A stretch of 11,379 nt of DNA from JADFRG01 sp036986135 (GTDB taxonomy: Bacteria; Chloroflexota; Anaerolineae; Anaerolineales; E44-bin32), in contig BTQZ01000067.1 of assembly GCA_036986135.1 (NCBI GenBank), positions 1 through 11,379 on the forward strand, written 5' to 3'. Below, piece after piece: positions 1 through 6,677 of the stretch; position 1 is the first letter of the stretch; every line of letters starts with the position of its first letter. Position numbers and translations under genes: made by a program. Below the pieces are notes generated by a model. The model saw only the letters and a program-made list of their open reading frames with translations. It was not told the origin of the DNA and made no database searches.

Positions 1-335
1 TACTGGGCAGGATCCAGAACGATCTTCGAGAGACCGGTGGCGAGGATGGCAATGAACAATGCAATGTAGATTGGCCAGATTCCCACCAACACCATGCCCC
101 CCGCGAATATGCCCACCCCGACCAGGATCGCCAGCCTGCGACCGCGCAGGTCGCCGAAAGACCCCAGCACCGGGCTCGCGAGGCCAAGGCCCGATCTTGC
201 GGTAACTGCCAAGACGATCGCCTGTGGCTCCACACCAACTCCGCGGGCCAGTGCGGGCAGGAAGGGATACACCATCCGAAAACCGGTGTTGATAACGGTG
301 CGCGCAACCGTGATTGCGAGGAGCTGCAGGCGCAC
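1..335 (-). CDS. MFS transporter, N-terminal part (runs off the left edge)
   Basis: Reading the minus strand from a GTG at 335-333 gives 111 codons open to the window edge, so the C-terminal part is missing. The product begins MRLQLLAITVARTV and has several hydrophobic segments, roughly residues 3-29, 38-60, 68-86 and 88-105. Between the second and third lies GSFGDLRGRR (residues 58-67), which matches the major facilitator superfamily motif A (G-x-x-x-D-x-x-G-R-R/K) of the loop between helices 2 and 3. It should be an inner-membrane secondary transporter; the substrate cannot be told. The GTG start is forced: the same frame is closed by the nitroreductase stop codon one codon further upstream (TAG, TCT, GTG). 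Only 3 nt separate the two genes, so they are almost surely co-transcribed and translationally coupled. Confidence 0.8.
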   Translation of the reverse strand, partial: MRLQLLAITVARTVINTGFRMVYPFLPALARGVGVEPQAIVLAVTARSGLGLASPVLGSFGDLRGRRLAILVGVGIFAGGMVLVGIWPIYIALFIAILATGLSKIVLDPAQ

Positions 336-338
336 AGA

Positions 339-857
339 CTAGCTTCCCCAGCGATCGTATGAGATGACCTCGGAAAGCGTTTTGCGCCCGCCGGCGTGAG
401 GGGAAGCCGTCAGTGAGCTCGAGTCCTTAGGGTAGCCAAGGGAGAGAATTACATTGAGGTGGAATTCTGCGGGGAAGCCCAGTAACTCGCGCGCCTGATC
501 GGGCTCGTATATGGTGACCGGGCAGGAGCCGATCCCGAGTTCCCAGGCTGCAAGCTGCATGTAGGCGGCCGCCTGACCGGCATCGAACATGATGGACCAG
601 CGTTCTGCCGGGTCCGGAGTGAGGATGGCAATTGCGGCCGCAGCCCCCGCAAGCTGCTTTGCGAATTGACCGAGCCTTGACAGCTCGACCAGGGTTTCTC
701 GATCTTGCACAACAATAAAGTGCCACGCCTGGCGGTTCTTTGCGGATTGGGCGCGACGCCCCGCATTAGCGACCGATGTCAGTCGCTCCTTGGGGATGGG
801 ATCGTCCGTGAACTCTCTCACGGCACGTTTCATTCGGATTGCTTGGCTTACATCCAT
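339..857 (-). CDS. Nitroreductase family FMN-dependent oxidoreductase
   Basis: A 172-residue protein with the layout of a small nitroreductase-family flavoprotein. RAVREFTDDPIP at residues 11-22 is the N-terminal FMN phosphate-binding arginine segment. AQSAKNRQAWHF at 36-47 corresponds to the usual A-P-S-x-x-N-x-Q-P-W motif, with alanine in place of the usual proline after Gln43. FDAGQAAAYMQLAAWELGIG (91-110) is the central helix, LSLGYP at 139-144 is the typical strand and turn, and RKTLSEVI closes the C-terminus. Members use NAD(P)H and FMN to reduce nitroaromatics, quinones or other substrates, and some act in dehalogenation or cofactor biosynthesis; the substrate here is unknown. The ATG at 857-855 is preceded by a purine-rich ribosome binding site (GAGGGA) with good spacing. 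It is the first gene of a leftward pair with the MFS transporter and diverges from ugd. Confidence 0.88.
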   Translation of the reverse strand: MDVSQAIRMKRAVREFTDDPIPKERLTSVANAGRRAQSAKNRQAWHFIVVQDRETLVELSRLGQFAKQLAGAAAAIAILTPDPAERWSIMFDAGQAAAYMQLAAWELGIGSCPVTIYEPDQARELLGFPAEFHLNVILSLGYPKDSSSLTASPHAGGRKTLSEVISYDRWGS

Positions 858-886
858 CGAGTTTCCCTCGAACCGGCCCGATGGAT
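852..886 (-). promoter_or_regulatory. Inverted repeats over the nitroreductase translation start
   Basis: Two overlapping inverted repeats cover the start. The outer is a perfect 8-bp pair (ATCCATCG at 852-859 and CGATGGAT at 879-886) with a 19-nt spacer. The inner is a perfect 5-bp pair (TCGAG at 857-861 and CTCGA at 867-871) with a 5-nt loop. In the minus-strand mRNA the inner hairpin holds the ribosome binding site GAGGGA and pairs the A of the AUG. The two stems share bases and exclude each other. Just upstream on the minus strand is a TAAAAT at 890-885 that could be a -10 box but lacks a good -35; if it is used, the outer stem would not be in the RNA. Role in translation control or as an operator is inference. 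Confidence 0.4.
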
Positions 887-928
887 TTTACTCTCCCTAT
901 TGCGGTCTACGTTGCGAAAAAGAAGGCA

Positions 929-937
929 TGGTATCAT
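929..937 (+). promoter_or_regulatory. Extended -10 promoter for ugd and the M16-acpS genes
   Basis: TGGTATCAT reads as an extended -10 element (TGn followed by TATCAT at 932-937, one mismatch to TATAAT). No well-spaced -35 is visible (a TTGCGA at 912-917 gives a spacer of only 14), as is common when the TGn extension is present. Predicted transcription start is near 944, leaving a leader of about 30 nt before the ugd TTG. Confidence 0.45.
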
Positions 938-973
938 TGCCCACTTTCACAGAATCGTGACAAAGGGAGCACC

Positions 974-2332
974 TTGAAGAACCTGACAGTTGTCGGAGTG
1001 GGTCATGTGGGCCTCGTCACCGGGGCCTGTTTTGCGGACCTGGGAAACAGGGTCATCGCCCTGGACACGGACCAGGAGCGCGTCGAAGGGCTCAAGAGGG
1101 GCCAGATGCCGATCTATGAGCCTGGGCTCGAGGAACTCGTCTCGCGCAACGTGGCCGCGGGCCGACTGACCTTCACAAGCTCCTATGAGGAGGCCATTCG
1201 AGACGCAGAATTCGTTTTCATCGCCGTGGGCACGCCGGCCGGGGTCGAGGGCGAGGCCGAAATGAAATACATTCAGCAAGCCGCAGAATCCATAGCGGAA
1301 GCGATGATTGCCCCCTTGATTCTTGTCAACAAGTCGACGGTTCCCGTCGGAACCGGAGACTGGGTAGCAGACATTATCCAGTCCCATCAGAAGGTATCGA
1401 TCCCATTTTCCGTGGTCTCAAACCCTGAATTTCTGCGTGAGGGGGCCGCCATCTCGGACTTCATGGCCCCCGCACGTACGGTGCTTGGGTCGACCGATGC
1501 TCGCGCGGCGGAAAAGGTGGCGCAGCTTCACCTGCCCCTCCGAGCACCGATTGTGATCACGGATCTGCGAACGGCCGAGATGATCAAGTACGCCTCCAAC
1601 GCATTTCTGGCGACAAAGATCTCCTTCATCAATGAAATCTCCAACATCTGTGAGGCGCTGGGGGCCGATATTAAGGAAGTGGCGACCGGCATGGGATACG
1701 ATCCACGGATTACGCGGCACTTTCTCGACGCCGGCCTCGGCTATGGCGGGTCGTGTTTTCCAAAGGACGTCAAGGCACTTGCTTACATGGCGGAGGAGAA
1801 GGGCCGGCACCCACAGCTCCTTCATGCGGTCATGGAAATCAACCTGGATCGGCGCTCCCAGCTCGTTGAAAAGGCACGCGAGCTTCTGGGCAGCTTGGAA
1901 GGGAAGAAGGTCGGCTTGCTCGGCCTAACCTTTAAGCCCAACACGGATGATCTACGTGAAGCACCGGCCCTGGACGTGGCGGAGCTCCTTCAGCGAGAGG
2001 GGGCACAGGTGTCGGCCTACGATCCGGTTGGCATGGAGCGTGCAAGCCAACTGGTGCCGGAGATCGAGATGGTGCAGGATGCCTACGCACTCGCAGATGA
2101 GGCAGATGCCATCATTGTATGCACGGAATGGAATGAATTCTTACAGCTTGATTTGGAACGAATCCGCGATCGAATGCGTCAGCCGGTGATCATCGACGGG
2201 CGGAACATCTACGACCCCGAGCAAATGGCACGCCTTGATTTCAGGTATCGAGGGTTTGGGCAGGGGTACGGTCCTGACGGGTCTCCGGTTACACAGACAG
2301 AACGCGCAAAAGAAGGTGAGCCCAGCCTATGA
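974..2332 (+). CDS. ugd: UDP-glucose 6-dehydrogenase
   Basis: Oxidises UDP-glucose to UDP-glucuronate with two NAD+, supplying sugar for capsule, exopolysaccharide or lipid glycans in the cytoplasm. The 452-residue product has the NAD-binding N-terminus VVGVGHVGLVTGACFADLG (from residue 6), then FIAVGTP (82-88), NKSTVPVGTG (119-128), SNPEFLREGAAISDF (149-163), and the helix AEMIKYASNAFLATKISFIN (201-220). The active-site loop GYGGSCFPKDVKAL has the catalytic Cys261. The C-terminal domain has GLTFKPNTDDLREAPALDV and IIDGRNIYDP. Length is normal for the family. An upstream in-frame ATG at 839 would add 45 residues with no homology and would overlap the nitroreductase. TTG at 974, preceded by AAGGGAG at 964-970, starts directly at the Rossmann strand and is preferred. 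The close relative UDP-mannose/GlcNAc dehydrogenase is possible but less likely. The stop overlaps the next start (ATGA). Confidence 0.93.
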   Translation: MKNLTVVGVGHVGLVTGACFADLGNRVIALDTDQERVEGLKRGQMPIYEPGLEELVSRNVAAGRLTFTSSYEEAIRDAEFVFIAVGTPAGVEGEAEMKYIQQAAESIAEAMIAPLILVNKSTVPVGTGDWVADIIQSHQKVSIPFSVVSNPEFLREGAAISDFMAPARTVLGSTDARAAEKVAQLHLPLRAPIVITDLRTAEMIKYASNAFLATKISFINEISNICEALGADIKEVATGMGYDPRITRHFLDAGLGYGGSCFPKDVKALAYMAEEKGRHPQLLHAVMEINLDRRSQLVEKARELLGSLEGKKVGLLGLTFKPNTDDLREAPALDVAELLQREGAQVSAYDPVGMERASQLVPEIEMVQDAYALADEADAIIVCTEWNEFLQLDLERIRDRMRQPVIIDGRNIYDPEQMARLDFRYRGFGQGYGPDGSPVTQTERAKEGEPSL

Positions 2333-3618
2333 GTGGAGCCGTCCTACGCACCCGGCTCCGCAATGGCTTAGAAGTCCGGCTCAAAGAAATCCACACCGCA
2401 CCGCTGATCAGCACCTGGGTCTGGTACCGGGTGGGTGCGCGGAATGAAGTCCCCGGGATCACCGGCATCTCCCACTGGGTCGAGCATATGCAGTTTAAGG
2501 GCACTCCGACGTTTCCCGCCGGAACGCTTGACCGTGCGATCTCCCGGGAGGGCGGATCCTGGAACGCCTTCACTTGGATGGATTGGACCGCCTACTTCGA
2601 GACCATGCCTCAAGATCGCGTGGAACTCGCATTGAAGGTCGAAGCCGACCGCATGCAAAACAGCCTGTTCGATCCGGCGGAGGTCGATTCCGAGCGCAAC
2701 GTAATCATTTCGGAGCGCGAAGGCAGTGAGAATGAGCCCACATTCCGCCTGTCAGAGGAAGTGCATGCGGCAGCCTTCCGAGTTCACCCGTACCATCACA
2801 TGACCATCGGTGACATGGCGGATCTGCACACTATTAAGCGGGATGATCTGTACAAACACTACAGGAGCAATTATCTTCCTGGCAACGCCGTGTTGGCAAT
2901 TGCCGGCAACTTCAAAATAAGCACCATGCTCCGGCGCGTTCGGAAGCATTTTGGCCCCATTCCCAGCGGCCCGAAATCGGAGTACTCGGATCGAGCGGAA
3001 CCCGAGCAGCCGGGCGAGAGACGGGTTACCGTCGAAGGTCCAGGTCAAACGGCATTTCTCGAGCTTGCCTACCAGGGACCGGAGGCCACTCATGAGGATT
3101 TCATCCCGATGGCAGTGCTCGACAGCGCATTGACCGGAGCCTCAAACCTCAACCTCTTCGGCGGCGGAATTTCGAACAAGACTTCCCGACTCTATACGAA
3201 GCTGGTGGAGGGCGAGCTGGCAGCCTCCGTCGTGGGAGGGTTAGCGGCCACCATTCATCCCTATCTATATTCGATTATGGCTACAGTGAGACCGGACAGC
3301 TCTCCCGAGAAGGTGTTGGCTGCCTGCGACGACGAGATCCAGAGGCTGCTGGACAAGGCGGTGACGAAAGAGGAGGTAACGAGGGCCATCAAGCAAGCCA
3401 AAGCCCTGTTCGCATACGCGAGTGAGAGCATCACCAACCAGGGATTCTGGCTTGGCTACAGCGAGATGTTCGCGACCTATGACTGGTTCGAAACATACCT
3501 TGACCGTCTGTCGAAGGTAACCCCAGACCAGGTTCTAGAAGTAGCCAGAAAGCGGCTTATTCCTTCGCGGCGTGTGGTAGGAGTGTACAGTCCCAATGGG
3601 ACAACTGCCGCGGCTTGA
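2329..3618 (+). CDS. M16 family zinc metallopeptidase, catalytic subunit
   Basis: A 429-residue protein of the pitrilysin/insulinase (M16) family, similar in size to the M16B processing-peptidase type. The inverted zinc motif HxxEH is present as HWVEH (residues 49-53), inside GISHWVEHMQFKGTPTFPAG. The third zinc ligand, Glu129 in NVIISEREG, lies 75 residues after the second histidine, the classical spacing, so the site looks complete. Gly-rich NLFGGGISNKTSRLY and the C-terminal half form the second domain. There is no obvious signal peptide, suggesting a cytoplasmic enzyme, though the lack of one is only read by eye. A weak AAGG ribosome binding site lies at 2313-2316, and the ATG overlaps the ugd stop by 4 nt. 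The next gene is its non-catalytic partner, so a two-subunit peptidase is expected. The substrate is unknown. Confidence 0.9.
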   Translation: MSGAVLRTRLRNGLEVRLKEIHTAPLISTWVWYRVGARNEVPGITGISHWVEHMQFKGTPTFPAGTLDRAISREGGSWNAFTWMDWTAYFETMPQDRVELALKVEADRMQNSLFDPAEVDSERNVIISEREGSENEPTFRLSEEVHAAAFRVHPYHHMTIGDMADLHTIKRDDLYKHYRSNYLPGNAVLAIAGNFKISTMLRRVRKHFGPIPSGPKSEYSDRAEPEQPGERRVTVEGPGQTAFLELAYQGPEATHEDFIPMAVLDSALTGASNLNLFGGGISNKTSRLYTKLVEGELAASVVGGLAATIHPYLYSIMATVRPDSSPEKVLAACDDEIQRLLDKAVTKEEVTRAIKQAKALFAYASESITNQGFWLGYSEMFATYDWFETYLDRLSKVTPDQVLEVARKRLIPSRRVVGVYSPNGTTAAA

Positions 3619-4966
3619 TATCAAGACCCTTCCTGGCCCGGAGACGGTCCTGCGGCAGGAGCTGGACAATGGGATCACGTTCCTGGCGAGGGAGAACTTC
3701 TCCTCCCCCTCCGTAGTAATCTCCGGATACCTGCGCGTGGGCGCGCTGCTGGAAGGTACCCATATGGCCGGACTGGCATCCATGACCGCAGCTTCCCTGA
3801 TGCGCGGCACTCGACAGCGCAAGTTTGGCCAGATCTATGAAACCATCGAATCGATCGGCGCGCGGCTCAATTTCGCCGCCGGCAAGCACAGCATTTCATT
3901 CTCTGCAAAGGGGCTGGCAGAGGATCTTGGCGTGCTGCTCGATCTCCTTCATGAGGTCTTGCTGACTCCAACCTTTCCCAAGGCGCAGGTCGACCGCCTG
4001 CGCGCCGAAAAGCTCACCGCGCTGGCCATCCGCGATCAGGAGACGAGTGCGCGCGCGGATCTGGCTTTCAATCAGCTGATTTACGCCGATCACCCTTATG
4101 CGATACCCACGGAAGGAAACAAAGAAACCGTTGCGCAGCTGACGGCCGCAAACGCGCGATCCTTCCACCGAAAGTATTTCAGCCCCGACGGCATGGTCAT
4201 CTGTGTGGTGGGTGGAATCAAAGCTCGGCAGGCGGCAAACGCGGTCTCTCGACGCTTCACAAGCTGGAAGGGGAATGGACAAGTTCCGGATCTGAGTGTT
4301 CCATCGGTCAGCCCACCGAAGGGCCTCCAGCGGACGCACGTGGATCTGGAGGGAAAGAGCCAGGCCGATCTGGTCATGGGGATCCCGGGCCCGCCTCGGT
4401 CTGATCCGGATTTTGTATCTGCTGCACTTGCCAACAACATTCTGGGGCGCTTCGGTATGTTCGGTAGGATCGGGGATATCGTCCGTGAGGAGGCCGGGCT
4501 GGCATACTACGCCTACAGCACGCTTGTGGGCGGGATTGGTCCTGGCCCATGGCAGGTAGTCGCGGGAGTAAATCCCAGCAATCTCGAGAAGGTTTTGGAG
4601 TTGATCCGAGGTGAGTTAAGCAAGATCATCAAGCGGCCCCCGGATAAGGACGAGCTGGATGACAACAAGGCCAATTTTATCGGGCGTCTACCGCTTCAGC
4701 TAGAATCCAACGAAGGAGTGGCGGGCGCGATTGTGAACGCGGAAAGGCATTCGCTGGGCGACGACTATTACCAGAAATACCCGGATCTTATTGCCGGCGT
4801 GACGCGCGACGATATCCTGCGCGCCGCTCAGCGTTTCATCGATCCCGACAATCTGGCAATCGCCAGCGCGGGGCCGCCCGCGACGGCTGAAAAGCGGACG
4901 AGTAGCAAGCGCGGTAGAAAGAAAGGCGCTGGAGCAGCTCGAAAGGCCGGCGAGTCCCAATCATGA
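3596..4966 (+). CDS. M16 family peptidase-like protein, non-catalytic subunit
   Basis: A 456-residue M16-fold protein that has lost the zinc site. Where the catalytic family has G-L-A-H-x-x-E-H, this protein has GLASMTAASLMRGT (residues 59-72): both histidines and the glutamate are replaced (Ser62, Ala65, Ala66). The rest is family-like, including LDNGITFLARE (23-33), YFSPDGMVICVVGGI, and ILGRFGMFGRIGDIVREEAG followed by LAYYAYS. This is the arrangement of alpha/beta-type mitochondrial processing peptidase and paired bacterial M16 proteins, in which one subunit binds substrate and the other cuts. The last 25 or so residues are Lys/Arg-rich (KRTSSKRGRKKGAGAARK), possibly contacting nucleic acid, ribosome or membrane. 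The start lies 23 nt inside the preceding gene, with an AGGAG at 3579-3583, 12 nt ahead. It ends in an ATGA overlap with acpS. Confidence 0.87.
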   Translation: MGQLPRLDIKTLPGPETVLRQELDNGITFLARENFSSPSVVISGYLRVGALLEGTHMAGLASMTAASLMRGTRQRKFGQIYETIESIGARLNFAAGKHSISFSAKGLAEDLGVLLDLLHEVLLTPTFPKAQVDRLRAEKLTALAIRDQETSARADLAFNQLIYADHPYAIPTEGNKETVAQLTAANARSFHRKYFSPDGMVICVVGGIKARQAANAVSRRFTSWKGNGQVPDLSVPSVSPPKGLQRTHVDLEGKSQADLVMGIPGPPRSDPDFVSAALANNILGRFGMFGRIGDIVREEAGLAYYAYSTLVGGIGPGPWQVVAGVNPSNLEKVLELIRGELSKIIKRPPDKDELDDNKANFIGRLPLQLESNEGVAGAIVNAERHSLGDDYYQKYPDLIAGVTRDDILRAAQRFIDPDNLAIASAGPPATAEKRTSSKRGRKKGAGAARKAGESQS

Positions 4967-5343
4967 CCGCGCTGCGTTCAGGAGTCGATATCGTTGAGGT
5001 CAACCGCATTGACGACGCAATCTTGCGGCACGGGCAGCGCTTTTTTGATCGTTTCTATACCAGCCAGGAACTGATTGATTCCGAGGGTCAAACTCCTTCG
5101 CTGGCGGCGCGCTTCGCGGCCAAGGAAGCCGTAGCCAAGGCCTTAGGCACCGGAATCGGACAGGTGGCGTGGAAAGACATTGAAGTTGTGGCAGGACCGC
5201 GAAGGGAGCCGATGCTCCGGCTGCACGGACAAGCACAGGAACTGGCGGAATCCTTAGGGCTAACCGATTGGGCCATCAGTTTAAGCCATACAGAAGAACA
5301 CGCGGTCGCAGTGGCGGTCGCCTTTAACACTTTCATCGACTAA
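4963..5343 (+). CDS. acpS: Holo-[acyl-carrier-protein] synthase
   Basis: Transfers 4'-phosphopantetheine from CoA to the serine of acyl carrier protein, making fatty acid synthesis possible. The 126-residue size is normal. GVDIVEVNRI at 7-16 carries the first metal-ligand aspartate (Asp9), FAAKEAVAKALGTGI at 51-65 carries the second (Glu55), and the C-terminal SLSHTEEHAVAVAVA is the conserved last strand. The ATG overlaps the stop of the non-catalytic M16 gene (ATGA), and only a weak purine-rich stretch precedes it, so translation is probably coupled. It is the last gene before the rpsB leader, and the rpsB promoter begins only about 10 nt after its stop. Confidence 0.95.
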   Translation: MTALRSGVDIVEVNRIDDAILRHGQRFFDRFYTSQELIDSEGQTPSLAARFAAKEAVAKALGTGIGQVAWKDIEVVAGPRREPMLRLHGQAQELAESLGLTDWAISLSHTEEHAVAVAVAFNTFID

Positions 5344-5353
5344 GTAGTGGATG

Positions 5354-5362
5354 TGATATACT
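5354..5362 (+). promoter_or_regulatory. Extended -10 promoter for rpsB-tsf
   Basis: TGATATACT just after the acpS stop combines the TGn extension with TATACT (5357-5362). No convincing -35 is present at the expected distance; the best is TTTCAT at 5331-5336 with a 20-nt spacer. The predicted start is near 5369, giving a leader of about 94 nt. Confidence 0.55.
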
Positions 5363-5370
5363 GCCAACCG

Positions 5371-5404
5371 CTCCCGCCCGAGTCCGTTCGCGGCCCGGCG
5401 GGAG
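5371..5404 (+). promoter_or_regulatory. GC-rich hairpin in the rpsB 5' leader
   Basis: CTCCCGCC (5371-5378) and GGCGGGAG (5397-5404) form a perfect 8-bp stem with an 18-nt loop, beginning about 2 nt after the predicted transcription start. A second small stem, CACC/GGTG, lies at 5413-5425. No T-tract follows, so this is not an intrinsic terminator. In other bacteria rpsB is repressed by S2 through its mRNA leader, so this is a candidate site for such control. That is inference, and I cannot match it to a named leader motif. The strong AGGAGG ribosome binding site is at 5453-5458. Confidence 0.5.
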
Positions 5405-5462
5405 AGTTTGCGCACCGGGATGGTGTGCTTATGTTCAGGGAATTTTCAGCTGAGGAGGCTCA

Positions 5463-6677
5463 ATGGCCGTCGTGAACATGAAGGAATTGCTTGAAACTGG
5501 GGTCCATTTTGGGCATCGGACTCGAAAGTGGAACCCTAGAATGAGGCCCTTTATCTTCACGGAACGAAATAACATTCACATCATCGATCTTCAGCAGACG
5601 CTCGATTCGCTGGAAGATGCCTATGCGTTGATCCGTGACACCGTCGCCGAAGGAGGAATCATTCTCTTCGTAGGCACAAAGCGACAGGCCCAAGAGACGA
5701 TCGAACTGGAAGCCAGGCGATGTGGTATGCCTTATGTCAATGCGCGGTGGTTGGGTGGGACGCTGACGAATTGGCGGACCATCCGAAGTCGCATCGACGA
5801 GCTCAATGAGCTCGAACGCCGGCGGGATGAAGGCGAATTGGAGCTTCTAACAAAGAAGGAAGCGCTGACAATCACCCGAAGAATAGACAAGCTCGAGGAG
5901 CGTCTGGGAGGCATTCGCGAAATGAAATCTGCCCCGGACCTCCTGTATGCGGTCGATGTACGAAAGGAAGAGACCGCAGTACACGAGGCCAATCTACTCA
6001 ACATCCCGGTGATTGCGTTAGTCGACACCAACTGCGATCCAAGCGGAGTGGATTATGTGATTCCATCGAATGACGACGCCATCCGCGCCATCAAGCTGCT
6101 CACTTCCACAATCGCAGACGCGACACTTGAGGGAATTGGACTGCGCAAGGATCTAGAAACGGACGAAGACCAGGTCGCGGCGGCTGGCGAGGAGATCGCA
6201 TCACCGGAAATGAGCGACGAGGAGTTGCTGGGCGAGGCGACCCTGGCCAAGCTGCAGAGCGGCGACTTCGATGAGAAGCAGCTCATCGTGGAGGATGAGG
6301 TCAAGACAGACGTAGAAAGCCCGGTGTCCGCAGAGCAAGAGCAGGCCGAAGCGGAAACCGAAGCTGTGGATGAAGCTGCTGCGGCCGAGGAAGAGCAGGC
6401 CGAAGCGGAAGCCGAAGCTGTGGATGAAGCTGCTGCGGCCGAGGAAGAGCAGGCCGAAGTGGAAGCCGAAACGGTAGATGAAGGCGCTGCGGCCGAGGAA
6501 GAGCAGGCCGAAGCGGAAGCCGAAACGGTAGATGAAGGCGCTGCGGCCGAGGAAGAGCAGGCTGAAGCGGAAGCCGAAGCCGTGCATGAAGGGGTGGAAG
6601 AGGCAGATGCCGGCCTTGCTGCTGAGGCAGCAGAAGGAGAAGAACAAGAAGAAGCCGAAGCGCCAGAAGACGAATGA
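5463..6677 (+). CDS. rpsB: 30S ribosomal protein S2 with a long acidic, repeat-built C-terminal tail
   Basis: S2 is a component of the small ribosomal subunit, sitting between head and body. The conserved core occupies about residues 1-227: MKELLETGVHFGHRTRKWNP, RPFIFTERNNIHIIDLQQT, FVGTKRQAQETIE, YVNARWLGGTLTNW, the charged coiled-coil hairpin near 109-150, VDVRKEETAVHEANLLNIPV, and LVDTNCDPSGVDYVIPSNDD with IRAIKLLTSTIADA. Family members are usually about 230-260 residues; this one has 404. The extra 170 or so residues are Glu/Ala-rich, with almost no basic residues in the repeat part. At residues 293-382 they consist of an 18-residue repeat (EQAEAEAEAVDEAAAAEE type). The frame is open throughout and ends in an ATGA overlap with tsf, so the tail is not a frameshift artefact. 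A very strong AGGAGG site precedes the ATG. Confidence 0.96.
   Translation: MAVVNMKELLETGVHFGHRTRKWNPRMRPFIFTERNNIHIIDLQQTLDSLEDAYALIRDTVAEGGIILFVGTKRQAQETIELEARRCGMPYVNARWLGGTLTNWRTIRSRIDELNELERRRDEGELELLTKKEALTITRRIDKLEERLGGIREMKSAPDLLYAVDVRKEETAVHEANLLNIPVIALVDTNCDPSGVDYVIPSNDDAIRAIKLLTSTIADATLEGIGLRKDLETDEDQVAAAGEEIASPEMSDEELLGEATLAKLQSGDFDEKQLIVEDEVKTDVESPVSAEQEQAEAETEAVDEAAAAEEEQAEAEAEAVDEAAAAEEEQAEVEAETVDEGAAAEEEQAEAEAETVDEGAAAEEEQAEAEAEAVHEGVEEADAGLAAEAAEGEEQEEAEAPEDE
6339..6608 (+). repeat. 54-bp in-frame tandem repeat encoding the S2 tail
   Basis: Five consecutive 54-bp units begin at 6339, 6393, 6447, 6501 and 6555, each starting GAGCAGGC; the fifth decays after about 38 bases. 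Each encodes 18 residues. Units 1 and 2 differ by one base (ACC/GCC), and units 3 and 4 by one base (GTG/GCG). Units 2 and 3 differ by about six bases, so the array is two doublets. Identity at third codon positions shows recent duplication at DNA level rather than selection on protein alone. Confidence 0.93.

Noticed and set aside
94..342. Plus-strand open frame of 82 codons at the left edge
   Set aside because: Arg/Pro-rich translation opposite the MFS transporter, whose minus-strand frame shows motif A and membrane segments.
839..973. 45-codon N-terminal extension of ugd from ATG 839
   Set aside because: Overlaps the nitroreductase start, includes the promoter-like element at 929-937, and adds residues unlike the family; TTG 974 with AAGGGAG is better.
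1418..1825. Antisense open frames opposite ugd and the M16 genes
   Set aside because: No recognisable motifs; the opposite strand carries strongly conserved enzymes through the same interval.
5371..5404. GC hairpin as an intrinsic terminator of acpS
   Set aside because: No T-tract follows the stem, and it lies downstream of the rpsB -10 element.
6339..6608. Repeat array as a CRISPR array or frameshift artefact
   Set aside because: Units are contiguous without spacers, length is a multiple of three and the reading frame stays open through to the tsf overlap.
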